A DNA stretch of 13,932 nt from Discostella pseudostelligera. Taxonomy: Eukaryota; Bacillariophyta; Thalassiosirophyceae; Thalassiosirales; Thalassiosiraceae. A program made the translations under genes and the position numbers. The stretch lies in assembly GCA_036940085.1 (NCBI GenBank), contig JALLBK010000433.1:1-13932 (forward strand), read 5' to 3'. The notes under the pieces were generated by a model. The model was not told the DNA's origin. It made no database searches and saw only the letters and a program-made list of their open reading frames with translations. Below, one piece after another: positions 1 through 8,035 of the stretch; the stretch's first letter is position 1; each line of letters starts with the position of its first letter.

Positions 1-633
1 ATCTTGAATCGTCTTGCGTCGATATGAGCGTGCTATGGGGGATAGTCCGGAAAGCGTTGAGGTGGTGGGAAGGTTGGAATGATGGGTGATCCAGTGCCTG
101 TTCGTCGGGATTGTCTCCTTGTGGCACTACCGCACCTTCCAAATCATCAACAATGGCATCTTGTTGTGCGGGGGCCCATTTATCTTCATCGTCGACAATC
201 AATCGAATGAACAGTGCCTTTTGAATATTCAACTTTCGATGTTTGTACTTGATCATGGCTAAGGAATCGACTTGTGCGCGTCTGGTGGCAGCGATGCTCT
301 CGTCGAGTACATTCTATTACGGGTTGGGATGGGGGCGTGTGGTAAATGCAGCAACAAAACTCAAACGGGTGAGGAATCATCATGCAAAGCAACAATCATT
401 TATGCTCTCAGAACTTCCAAAACAATATAGATCGAGAGACAAACGCACCCACCTGATTCTCACGCAACTGTTCCCGTCGACTCAAGCCTCCACCCTCTCG
501 ATCGACCTTCTTCTTCTTGTGATAAAAGGCACAGAATCCAATGTACAGAACCATACAAACGAAACAAAATGTGATCATGGTAACAGTGCGTCGTTGATCA
601 TCTGCATCGCGGTAGTAGTTGTTGTTGTCATTG
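1..633 (-). CDS. partial single-pass membrane protein, unidentified (C-terminus beyond left edge)
   Basis: Two exons can be read on the minus strand: 633-453 and 313-1, separated by a GT-AG intron (donor GTGGGT, acceptor TAATAG). Both junctions fall in phase 0. The first exon encodes an Asn/Asp/Arg-rich stretch, then one hydrophobic helix (MITFCFVCMVLYIGFCAFYH) followed by four lysines and a charged segment ending LRENQ. The second continues NVLDESIAATRRAQVDSLAM, then a basic helix and a Pro/His/Asp-rich tail that stays open to the window edge. The KKKK after the helix suggests a cytosolic C-terminal side. The start is unresolved: an ATG at 578-576 would begin just before the helix. Alternatively an upstream exon (ATG at 788-786, donor AAA/GTATCG) joins at the acceptor CCCACAG next to 633, which fits the phase. 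I do not recognise the family. The open frame and matching splice phases make the exons credible. Confidence 0.6.
314..452 (-). other. intron of the left-edge membrane protein gene
   Basis: 139 bp, donor CAG/GTGGGT at 452, acceptor TAATAG ending at 314. Removing it joins two open minus-strand frames in phase 0 (ENQ to NVLDES). Read through, the frame meets stops. Confidence 0.6.
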
Positions 634-1102
634 CTGTGGGAGGAGGGACGACGGTCATTTCATGCTGAGTAGCCGGATGGTTGTTGCTGTTGCTCGATTG
701 TTGCTACGTCAAACAGTGCTATACTGGTGTTGTTGGTGATGGTAGTGGTGTCAAGTGCAGAGAATGGTAGGATACGATACTTTATCATGGTGGATTTATG
801 AGAAAAATAATGATAATTGAGACCAGATAACTCTCGACGATGGGCCACGGTGCTCTATGATTTTCGGGTGATGATAATGTCCGATGAATGCAATACCAGG
901 GACGAGTTTCGATATTCTCGGCGCCAACAAAGATGACGGTAATGATAATGCAATAATTACAATGGAAAGTTCATGTATGAATTATTAGAGAGGTCCTTGA
1001 TTGTGCATGCAATTTCGTGTATCGTTGGAAGACCATTGCTTTGGGTGATGTAGTGTAGAACTTGGAAGCTTGATGGGATGGAGAGGCAATTGAAGGTAGG
1101 AG

Positions 1103-1115
1103 TAATTAATTTATA
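1103..1115 (-). promoter_or_regulatory. possible TATA box, minus strand
   Basis: The sequence TATAAATTAATTA reads on the minus strand. It lies about 330 bp upstream of the possible first ATG (788) of the left-edge gene. A/T-rich words like this are common, so this is only a candidate. Confidence 0.2.
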
Positions 1116-1183
1116 GGAGACCCTTCGTCTGGTCAATTTGTTTGACTGAACCTCAACTTGCATCAACCTACGTTACTCTCTCC

Positions 1184-1192
1184 CGCCATTTT
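1184..1192 (+). promoter_or_regulatory. CGCCATTTT promoter element upstream of MAK16
   Basis: The sequence here is CTCCCGCCATTTTCC. The same 9-mer recurs upstream of genes 3 and 7 in this window. It lies 290 bp before the MAK16 ATG. On the other strand it reads AAAATGGCGGGA, which resembles both YY1-type (AANATGGCG) and E2F-type (GGCGGGA) sites in other eukaryotes. The factor that binds it in this organism is unknown. Confidence 0.45.
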
Positions 1193-1481
1193 CCAGATTC
1201 GACGTCTGCCCTTTACACCCCACCTTGCGCATTCACAGCCATCCGCTTTTTCGTGCCCTCGAGCAACAAAACAACACAATTCCATCATAACAACATCAAC
1301 ACAGACCATGGCAGCCGACGGACGCCCTACGCCACAGTAAACCATCAATCCGCCCGCTCCACATCATGATTTGCGATCGACTCGCTTCTTGCCATCCTAG
1401 CTAACCTACTACTACACCACCACCGCATTATTTCATCTACCACTCTCCCCTTAAAAGTTCCATTTAATAATATATTCAACC

Positions 1482-2561
1482 ATGCAGCACGACGAGATGA
1501 TATGGCAGGTGATCAACCACCAATTCTGCTCGTACAAATCCACCCTCACCAAATCCAAGGGCCCAAATCGCGACAAACGTCAATTCTGTAAACACCCCTA
1601 TTCCACCACTGGCATCTGCAATCGCTCATCATGTCCATTGGCCAACTCCAAATATGCCACCATACGAGAAGAGAACGGTAGGATCCACCTGTATCTCAAA
1701 ACGGTCGAACGAGCCCACAGCCCCAAGAACTTATGGGAAAAGATATATCTAAGTCGAAATTACGCCAAGGCCTTACAGCAATTGGATGAACATCTGGCCT
1801 ACTTTCCCAAGGCACAGATCCATCGGAACAAACAGCGTTTGACGAAGATACATCAATACCTGCTTCGGATGCGCAAGCTTAAATTACGTGAAATTAATGG
1901 TCGAAAGGCTAATTTGGTACGTGTCCATCGCAAAGTCGAACAACGTGAGGAACGTCGTGAGAAGAAGGCACTGGTGGCCGCCAAGATTGAAAATACCATT
2001 GAGAAGGAATTGGTGGAACGGTTGGCACGTGGTACCTATGGGGATATTTACAACTTTCCGGAGGTACCGTATCAGAAGGCACTGGAGAGTCTCGTGGAGA
2101 AAGAAGAGGAGGGAGAGGAAGAGGAGGAGAGTGAGGAAGAGTTGGATACGGAAGATGAAATGTCCGATGAGGAGGAGGGGATGGTGGAGTATGTTGAGGA
2201 TTTGGACGAGGAGGATGAAGAGGACGAGGAGGATTTGGAGGATATGGAGATGAATGATAACGCGTGGGATGAGAGTGATAGTGACGAGGAGAGTGAAGAT
2301 GGAAGCATTGAAGACGAGGATGATGACGACGATGAGGATGAATCCTCCGATGGGAGTGAAGGAGATGACGACGAAGAGGATTCAAGTGATGGCGACAAGC
2401 GATCGAAGAAGAAGAAGAAAAAACAACCACCACCTGCGAAGAAGCCAAAGCGAGGTGGTGTGCGCGTAGAGATTGAATATGAAGATGAGAATGAGGGCTT
2501 TATGGAAAGTGAGGGCGAAGTGGCTGGTGCTGCTGGTGTGGGCGCAGGTCTGGCTTGGTGA
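1482..2561 (+). CDS. MAK16: MAK16 homologue, 60S ribosome-biogenesis factor
   Basis: 359 residues in a single exon. MAK16 is a nucleolar protein needed for maturation of the large ribosomal subunit. The N-terminus [17 protein letters not shown] matches the family closely. Four cysteines (C16, C36, C46, C51) in [23 protein letters not shown] form its zinc-binding region. Further family blocks are [20 protein letters not shown] (84-103), the RIRKL-like helix (129-136), [20 protein letters not shown] (151-170) and [10 protein letters not shown] (184-193). Residues 203-305 are almost entirely Asp/Glu/Ser, followed by a lysine-rich nucleolar-type stretch and the conserved terminal VEIEYE. Two oddities: about eight extra residues (around 22-33) between the first two cysteines, and an acidic tract longer than in yeast or human. 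The start ATG follows TATTCAACC and agrees with the family N-terminus. Confidence 0.97.
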   Translation: MQHDEMIWQVINHQFCSYKSTLTKSKGPNRDKRQFCKHPYSTTGICNRSSCPLANSKYATIREENGRIHLYLKTVERAHSPKNLWEKIYLSRNYAKALQQLDEHLAYFPKAQIHRNKQRLTKIHQYLLRMRKLKLREINGRKANLVRVHRKVEQREERREKKALVAAKIENTIEKELVERLARGTYGDIYNFPEVPYQKALESLVEKEEEGEEEEESEEELDTEDEMSDEEEGMVEYVEDLDEEDEEDEEDLEDMEMNDNAWDESDSDEESEDGSIEDEDDDDDEDESSDGSEGDDDEEDSSDGDKRSKKKKKKQPPPAKKPKRGGVRVEIEYEDENEGFMESEGEVAGAAGVGAGLAW

Positions 2562-2995
2562 TTAGGTATTGATGTGGGGGTCGCTTATCGACATCTACTC
2601 CTATTAAACAACAAATGAGCATACTATTCAGTTGCTAGTAAGATGAACATCATAGCTATCCTATCTATCACTTGAGTGAGTGTAGTTCAATCCAACTCCA
2701 CCTTCCTATTCCAACCTCTTACAACTTCCAACACATCATACTGGCTCTGCTTGGCGCCATTTTTCAAAGCCACTGTTCACTGTTCGCCATTTTCCTCCGT
2801 TCGCTCTGGTTCGCGCCATTTCACCCTCCGTTCGCGCCATATTTTCTCTCAAAAAGTTCGCGAAGAAGGAAGCAGATGGGAAGTAAGTTAGTGCACCACC
2901 CTCTTCGACATGACACATCCACCACATTCAACCTTCACCACCACACTAGGTACCTACACAGTCGGAAGTCGTAGCACACTTCTTTGTCATCAACC
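2562..2995. other. intergenic region with GCG-element cluster
   Basis: 434 bp between the MAK16 stop and the ATG of the next gene, both on plus. The first part (2562-2700) is probably MAK16 3' UTR. From 2751 to 2865 there is a cluster of TTCGCGCC/CGCCATTTT words, listed separately. The last 100 bp is C/A-rich leader. No RNA gene was seen. Confidence 0.5.
2751..2865 (+). promoter_or_regulatory. cluster of CGCCATTTT / TTCGCGCC elements
   Basis: CGCCATTTT occurs exactly at 2755-2763 and 2785-2793. Near copies are CGCCATTTC at 2814-2822 and CGCCATATT at 2835-2843. TTCGCGCCAT occurs at 2810-2819 and 2831-2840, CCGTTCGC occurs twice, and TTCGCGAAG follows near 2857. The cluster sits 130-245 bp before the ATG of the 194-residue gene. 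The pattern looks like a multi-site promoter for one factor, E2F-like or YY1-like by analogy only. Confidence 0.5.
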
Positions 2996-3580
2996 ATGGC
3001 CGCCGTCGTAGCCTCGTCATCCTCCTCCACCTCTTCCCCATCCCTCGAACGACGAGCTCGATCCCGCTCTTTTGGGGCCGTCACACCCACATTCTCGACG
3101 GATCTTGCCAAACTCAAAGCATTGACGTCGGCGTCGGCGTCATCGAGTTCGGGTAGCATCGTCCATTCCTTCCAAGAGGCGATTGCCATAGCCAAAACAC
3201 TGGATGTATTAGGAGTGAATTCACCATTGCGTTCGAAATTAATATTGAATGGAGAGGAGGATTGGATTAATTTTATCAAGAATTCGGGCGCAGTGGTGGA
3301 CACTACTACATCCGGTGCTAGCGACAGCGGTGTCGATGGAACCACATGTGGTGGTGGAGGCGTAGATGGTGCTGAAGAAGTGGAAACGATCTCTATTCAT
3401 TTGGAAAAATTCTTACGACACTGCTTTGACATTGCCTATAAGTTGCCACCCAATTATTCTCAATCGACAACATCTACGGCTGCAAGAGCTCACGTGAGAT
3501 CTTCTTCTTCCTTTGCTGCTCTGGGTGTATTTGCTACTGCTACTGGAACTGGTGGTGGAGAGAATTCATCTCAGGTCTGA
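2996..3580 (+). CDS. hypothetical Ser-rich protein, 194 residues
   Basis: I do not recognise a family. The ATG at 2996 has the context CAACCATGG and is preferred over an in-frame TTG twelve bases earlier. Residues 5-17 are a Ser/Thr run, followed by ERRARSRSFG (18-27), a good basophilic-kinase (R-x-R-S) type site. Residues 34-100 look folded: DLAKLKAL, then HSFQEAIAIAKTLDVLGVNS and LNGEEDWINFIKNSG. A Gly/Thr-rich linker (102-126) leads to a second helical block, TISIHLEKFLRHCFDIAYKL (131-150). The tail is Ser/Gly/Thr-rich. There is no signal peptide or membrane helix, so a cytosolic or nuclear location is inferred. It lies tail to tail with the SPX-MFS gene. A full-length frame with patterned helices supports a real gene, and the function is unknown. 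Confidence 0.65.
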   Translation: MAAVVASSSSSTSSPSLERRARSRSFGAVTPTFSTDLAKLKALTSASASSSSGSIVHSFQEAIAIAKTLDVLGVNSPLRSKLILNGEEDWINFIKNSGAVVDTTTSGASDSGVDGTTCGGGGVDGAEEVETISIHLEKFLRHCFDIAYKLPPNYSQSTTSTAARAHVRSSSSFAALGVFATATGTGGGENSSQV

Positions 3581-4109
3581 GAAATATGAACCATCATAAA
3601 AAAACAGTGAGTTTTGGATAGATGGACGTGCGAGCTATCATTACCATCTTCAATGTGTTTCCCGAATGTGGTGTATTAGTCTCTTGGCCTCTCAATGAAA
3701 TGAAATTGAAGGTGTTCAGAATCAGGGGGCACATCGTTCATAACACCTATCCACACACACATGTGCACGAAAGAGTATTGGAACTGTAATATATTTATTG
3801 TCCAAGAGATATGAGCTACGATGTCAGAAGGCGCTAGATATCTTGTTGTAAGGACGGGAGCGGTACTGCTAAAAATGCAATTCTCTCCCACATCAAAGTT
3901 ATTGAATAATGATTGCTCTAAGAATTAAGTTGTTTGGATTATTTGTCAACCTACACGAGTTTTTCCCAGACAAGTGAACGCGATGCTGCAAGCTGCAACA
4001 ATCTTCTGCAAAAAAATGTCGATACCAACTTGTTGGCCGTCATGGATGTGAGTGAAGAGCTTATGAAACACATATTGAAGGGGTCAATATACGTTCATTA
4101 CCACCTCGT
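3581..4109. other. convergent 3' intergenic region
   Basis: 529 bp between the stop of the 194-residue gene (plus) and the stop of the SPX-MFS gene (minus). It should hold both 3' UTRs and polyadenylation sites. The open frames in it are short and lack a plausible ATG start. I see no RNA gene or repeat. Confidence 0.5.
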
Positions 4110-7081
4110 TCACACTGCAAGAAGGTCGTAGTTGTAGAGTATCCCCGCAATGGAAGATGCCACAATAATCATCCCAGGAGTGATCAGTAGGTTGAGCAAA
4201 TTTCGAATGCTGATCAATCCCATCAGGAAGATGAAGAGATCGCCAGTCGCCGTCCCTCCCTGTTAATGAAGGAAGTGCAAACATAGTCAGTAAAAAACGG
4301 GTGCAATACATTTCAAGAATGAACGGGAAATAGGGATGGGAACAACGTACCGTTGCAACCAATGTCGCCAAAAGACCAGAATTAAACGTTCCCTCCGCCA
4401 AGGGCGAGGGCACCACCTTACTCATCAATGATGCCACATAGCTTTCGCACGCCTCGATACCCGAAAAGGCAATTAAACTACCCGTAATATACCGTCGTGG
4501 TCCCACGGCCATTGGCTCGCCTTCATTGTAGGTTCCGCTGTCTCCGTGGTTCACATAGTCGGATATATCCAACAAGAATGCCATTCCAAAGAGTGTAATC
4601 GATAAGAACCATATCGCCAAGTACCTATCCTCATACAACGTCGACAGATACCCCGAGAAGATGGAAACAGGTATAACAATGATGCCATTCACTAAATGAA
4701 GAGTCCCGACAGTTTTAATGTTCCAACCAAATCGGTTTTTGGTGATGATGGAGGTGGATCCAACGATGCATTCGAGTGCAATGCGTTTCATGTATATGAG
4801 TGACATGCAGATCACTACTGGTCGGGTCATGTGCTTGAAACAAGAGCAGCAATAGGTGCGCTTGTGGTTAGCCGCGCTGCCATTTTTTGGTGAGTCGATT
4901 GCAGAAATTAATGAATCCTGCCGACTGAGTATGTCGTCGAGTGATGACGAATCGAGTTGAGTGGCACACTTGCATCCAGGTAATTGAGCTAGTTCCATCT
5001 CATCGAATAAATGTTTCTTCTTTGCATTCTCGGCCATGACATCCGATTCTTCCCGTCGTTTCAACTCCGCCAATCCCGATCTTGTAGGCTCGGTGAAGAA
5101 GAATAGAATGCACGTCGTAAAGATAATCCAATTCATAGCCATGAAGTAGCCAGGTCCAGTCATACCATTGAAATACTGAGGTCGTAAGAAGGGAAGAGAG
5201 AACTCAAAATCACTCATCCCATCCAATAGAATAGACATGGCCGGTCCCGAAGCGGCCCCAAGAGCCGTTGCCATGGCAAAGGCTGCAGATGTTACAGTTC
5301 GTAGACTGAAGGGTGTGGCGTCGGCGACATACCTAAGGATTCAATGATTGAAATGCAATGTCTTCAGGATATGGCATCGAGAAAAAGAAAGGTACAAACA
5401 TAAAGTAACACATCCTCTCTCAAATACGTACCGGCGATTGATCACCCTCGGTGCACCCAAACCCGTAACCGCCCTACCAATCAAACATAGCTCTACTCTC
5501 CGATAACTCAATGCATTGGCATACAGTAAATTCCCAATAAATTGTAACGTCCCCGCGAACAACAATGGGCGTTTGTAATTATCATTCGTCCAATACGAGT
5601 ATCCAATACATGAGAATAGTGCAAATAATGGAGCGGCACCAATCATAAGACCAGCCACGGCATCGGAACTTCCCAGTTCCTCGGCATAGTAAGCACTGGA
5701 TGGTTCAATGATGTAACTATTCATCATAAATAGGAAGCATGATACCAAATTTAGGAAGAGAGGAAAGACATTCTCGGGCTTGATTTCTTTAAGATTTTGT
5801 TGGAAGGTATCCCCCTGTGTTGAGAAATTGTTCCGTCGCAATTGTCCAATGATTTCGATTTCCTTTTTGAAGTGCCGACCTCTCATGGAGATGAAACCCT
5901 CTTTGATGCATAATTGTTATGATGAAGAGGAAGAAATGATTAGAATGAGTGAGCGTGTGTGCATGCAAGGGAGATAAGAAACGTTCACACGAACAAATAG
6001 TGACGGAGTGCAACTCTCTCTCTAACGCACCACTTTGTAATCCCACCAACAAATACTGCATTAGTCTCATCCCAAATGCCAATAATTTGTCATTGAATAC
6101 AACACGTGACACTGCCGTCTTATCTTGCGAACTATCCGTCTGTGCGAGGAGGAACACAAAGCTTTGCACTTGCAATGTAAATTCCTCCACCTTGGAGGAT
6201 GGGGTTGTCGTCGTCTTTATCCCCCATATGTTGTAGCTCTCTCCTCCTGCTGCTGCAGCAGTAGCAGCACTGTTGCTTGTACTGCCATTGCCAGCCCCAT
6301 CCTTGTTGGTATTATTAGTATTGTAGTTTGTAGCATCATGTTCCAACTGCCATTGCATTCCCAAAACAATATGTTTCTCCAACTCCTCCACCCCCCCGAG
6401 ATCAAACATCCCATGCTGGTGTGCCATTGGAGTAAACTCCAACGTGTGTGGCAAAACATTAAACGTCCAACAGAAGGCATCATACCGTATAATCAATTGT
6501 CGATAGGTTATAATATTCATACATGCAAATGCAATCGTTTCCAGGAGGTGTGTTGCAGCGGCATCAAAGTTGGATTGATCGACCAGTTGATGCACTTGGG
6601 GTAGAAGTTGGTTTGTGTAGAATGTTGAACCAATTTGCCATTGTTCTTCGAGTAGAGTGCTTAATTCCCGTCGTTCCATGAAGGATAATCGAAGCATGGC
6701 TTCTTTTCTATTGATTAGAAATTCCCTCTCATTGTCGTCGTTATAGAGGAAATAATTGCTGCTACTACCATTGTCATTGCATGTCAGCATGTCGTTGGGT
6801 GGTAGGCGATTATCACCAGCGCCAGCAGCAATACCACCGCCTCTAACACCACCACCACCACCATTGTTGGTAGCAGTCGTCGTCATCGTCGTGTCTCTAG
6901 CCAATCGATAAAATTCATGCGATGAAATTTTCGTACCCCGTCGTTCTCTAAATATTTTGGACAATGATCGTCGGCGAGTGTAGAATTGACGTATTTTATC
7001 TTTAAGCAGTCCATAGTCGATGTAATAGCGGGCAAAATTGGGATTTTGCGATTTGTGGAAGTAGGTTTCGTATCCGTTCAT
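4110..7081 (-). CDS. SPX-MFS phosphate transporter (vacuolar PHT5/VPT type)
   Basis: Four exons: 7081-6031, 5900-5432, 5332-4351 and 4259-4110, giving 2652 bases and 883 residues. All junctions are GT-AG and keep phase. Residues 1-215 are an SPX domain: YYIDYGLLKDKI (19-30), then after a Gly/Thr/Asn-rich insert (66-112) the helices RLSFMERRELSTLLEEQW and the core NIITYRQLIIRYD. From about residue 395 there is an MFS fold. LNLVSCFLFMMNSYIIEPSS, YWTNDNYKRPLLF, GNLLYANALSYRR, IGRAVTGLGAPRVINRRYVA and the segment ending FFFTEP track the plant vacuolar SPX-MFS phosphate transporters closely. The last exon restores the terminal helices (GGTATGDLFIFLMGL). Expected role: moving phosphate across the vacuolar membrane under SPX control. 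An oddity is that the usual SPX lysine cluster is largely replaced (see findings). It diverges from the acidic J-like gene across 954 bp. Confidence 0.95.
4260..4350 (-). other. intron 3 of SPX-MFS gene
   Basis: 91 bp, donor ACG/GTACGT, acceptor TTAACAG, phase 0. Splicing joins LLATLVAT to GGTATGDLF, restoring the last transmembrane segments. Unspliced, the frame goes out of family. Confidence 0.9.
5333..5431 (-). other. intron 2 of SPX-MFS gene
   Basis: 99 bp, donor CCG/GTACGT, acceptor TCCTTAG, phase 2. Splicing gives VINRRYVADATPFSLRT, which matches the family block RxxNRRYIxD at the same place. Confidence 0.93.
5901..6030 (-). other. intron 1 of SPX-MFS gene
   Basis: 130 bp, donor AGTG/GTGCGT, acceptor CATCAAAG after a pyrimidine-rich tract, phase 1. 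Splicing gives GLQSEGFISMRGRHFKKEIE. An alternative acceptor a few bases downstream exists, but this one is the first AG after the tract and keeps the frame. Confidence 0.8.
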
Positions 7082-7229
7082 TTGTGTTGTTGTTATTATG
7101 AAGTCCTCATGTGTTTGTTCTGTGTTGGCGGGTCAATGAGGTGAGGGGTCGAGGGATGAGATTGCCGATGTTGACCCCACCTGCTCTAAGTAATGCGTCT
7201 GCTGTGATGTGAGATCCGTTATCAGGAAG

Positions 7230-7386
7230 ACGTCATCAGTAGACAAGCATAACAGCGTAGTGTAGTTCTTGGTGTTGGCAAGGTGGGCAAGGTGTAGTAG
7301 AAGGCACCCCAGCCATCGGTATCAGCATTGGCAAAGTGCCACGGCCGCCATGGTGGGTGTCTGTGGATGTGCACATGATGTGACGT
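7230..7386. promoter_or_regulatory. pair of TGACGT/ACGTCA words (CRE-like)
   Basis: ACGTCA at 7230-7235 and TGACGT at 7381-7386 are half-site words of bZIP proteins, and are described as CO2/cAMP-response elements in diatom promoters. They lie 150 and 300 bp upstream of the SPX-MFS ATG. Six-base words are frequent, so this is suggestive only. Confidence 0.25.
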
Positions 7387-7460
7387 CGCCATGGCGTCGG
7401 CACTTCGTGTTGTTGTGTGGTGGGAATGGGAAGGAGAGGGAGGGAGAAAGAGGTTCACAA

Positions 7461-7468
7461 GCATATCC
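7461..7468. promoter_or_regulatory. possible P1BS-type site (GNATATNC)
   Basis: GCATATCC fits the P1BS consensus bound by PHR-type phosphate-starvation regulators in plants. It lies 380 bp upstream of the SPX-MFS ATG. The word is short: chance predicts about 3.4 matches in this window and I found at least three others, all inside coding regions. The only support is that this one sits in a phosphate-gene promoter. Confidence 0.25.
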
Positions 7469-8035
7469 GTTTGCCTCGCAGGGCGAAGACCTTCAAATAC
7501 GGAATCAGTACAATGTCATTTCTCGTCTTCACAAGACATTCTCATCGAAAAAATTGAGAAACCCAACGCAGAGATATTGCATCCGAGCAACATCAGATTT
7601 GGCGGGAACCCAAAATGTACACACAGAACATAATCATGCAAGCTAAAGAGAAACCCAAATTAACGACAAGGTCAAAAACAAAGGAATCAATACTTGTTTT
7701 TGCGGTAAAATTCAATTGGTTTCTACGCACATAGGAATTCAATATTAGCCAAATTCAAATTTTCCCGGGTGAGCTTCATCCTATGGTGAACCACATCGTC
7801 GTAGTCGTCGTCATCACTCTCACAAAATAATTTACCCCAACCATGACGATGAGCATCTTCTACTCCGCCCGCATAGGTGCATAGCCAGCCCCATATCCAA
7901 AGCAATTCACACACAAATACGATCACGAATATTTCGATTGACTGGACGAAGAGTTCTCAATCTTTCTGAATGCACGACACCAAGACGGGGGAGAGGGTGG
8001 CGAGATTATTTTTTCTCGTTATCAATTAAATCATC

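Larger units (their letters stand above)
634..1481. other. intergenic region between divergent genes
   Basis: 848 bp between the left-edge minus gene and MAK16. It probably holds the 5' leader, and perhaps a first exon, of the minus gene: an open minus-strand frame covers 854-660 and contains one ATG at 788-786. Also present are a minus-strand TATAAATTAATTA at 1115-1103 and a CGCCATTTT element at 1184-1192. The stretch from 1200 to 1481 is C/A-rich and looks like the MAK16 5' leader. No RNA gene was seen. Confidence 0.5.
7082..8035. other. intergenic region between divergent SPX-MFS and J-like genes
   Basis: 954 bp carrying two divergent promoters. Visible words are ACGTCA at 7230-7235, TGACGT at 7381-7386, GCATATCC at 7461-7468, and TTTGGCGGGAA near 7599-7609. 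A short duplication of GGCAAGGTG lies near 7277-7294. Open frames here are short, His/Pro/Thr-rich or lack an ATG, and I do not call any as genes. No RNA gene was seen. Confidence 0.5.

Noticed and set aside
243..668. Open plus-strand frame of 141 codons
   Set aside because: It lies opposite two minus-strand exons with matching splice sites and encodes low-complexity Val/Ser stretches. It is a shadow.
957..1163. Minus-strand frame of about 68 codons with an ATG at 1163
   Set aside because: No domain, signal peptide or partner exon could be linked to it. It may be leader sequence of the left-edge gene.
1909..2448. Long Ser/Pro/His-rich frames opposite MAK16
   Set aside because: They arise from the GAG/GAT-rich acidic tract read on the other strand.
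3934..4131. Plus-strand frame of 65 codons in the convergent 3' region
   Set aside because: It starts at TTG, has no upstream ATG, and overlaps the last exon of the SPX-MFS gene.
7222..7464. Minus-strand frame with an ATG at 7464
   Set aside because: The His/Thr/Pro-rich product has no pattern of a folded protein and lies in a divergent promoter region.
7723..7956. Minus-strand frame with a hydrophobic start and Asp-rich middle
   Set aside because: It reads somewhat like a small membrane protein but has no ATG in the open stretch and no clear splice partner.
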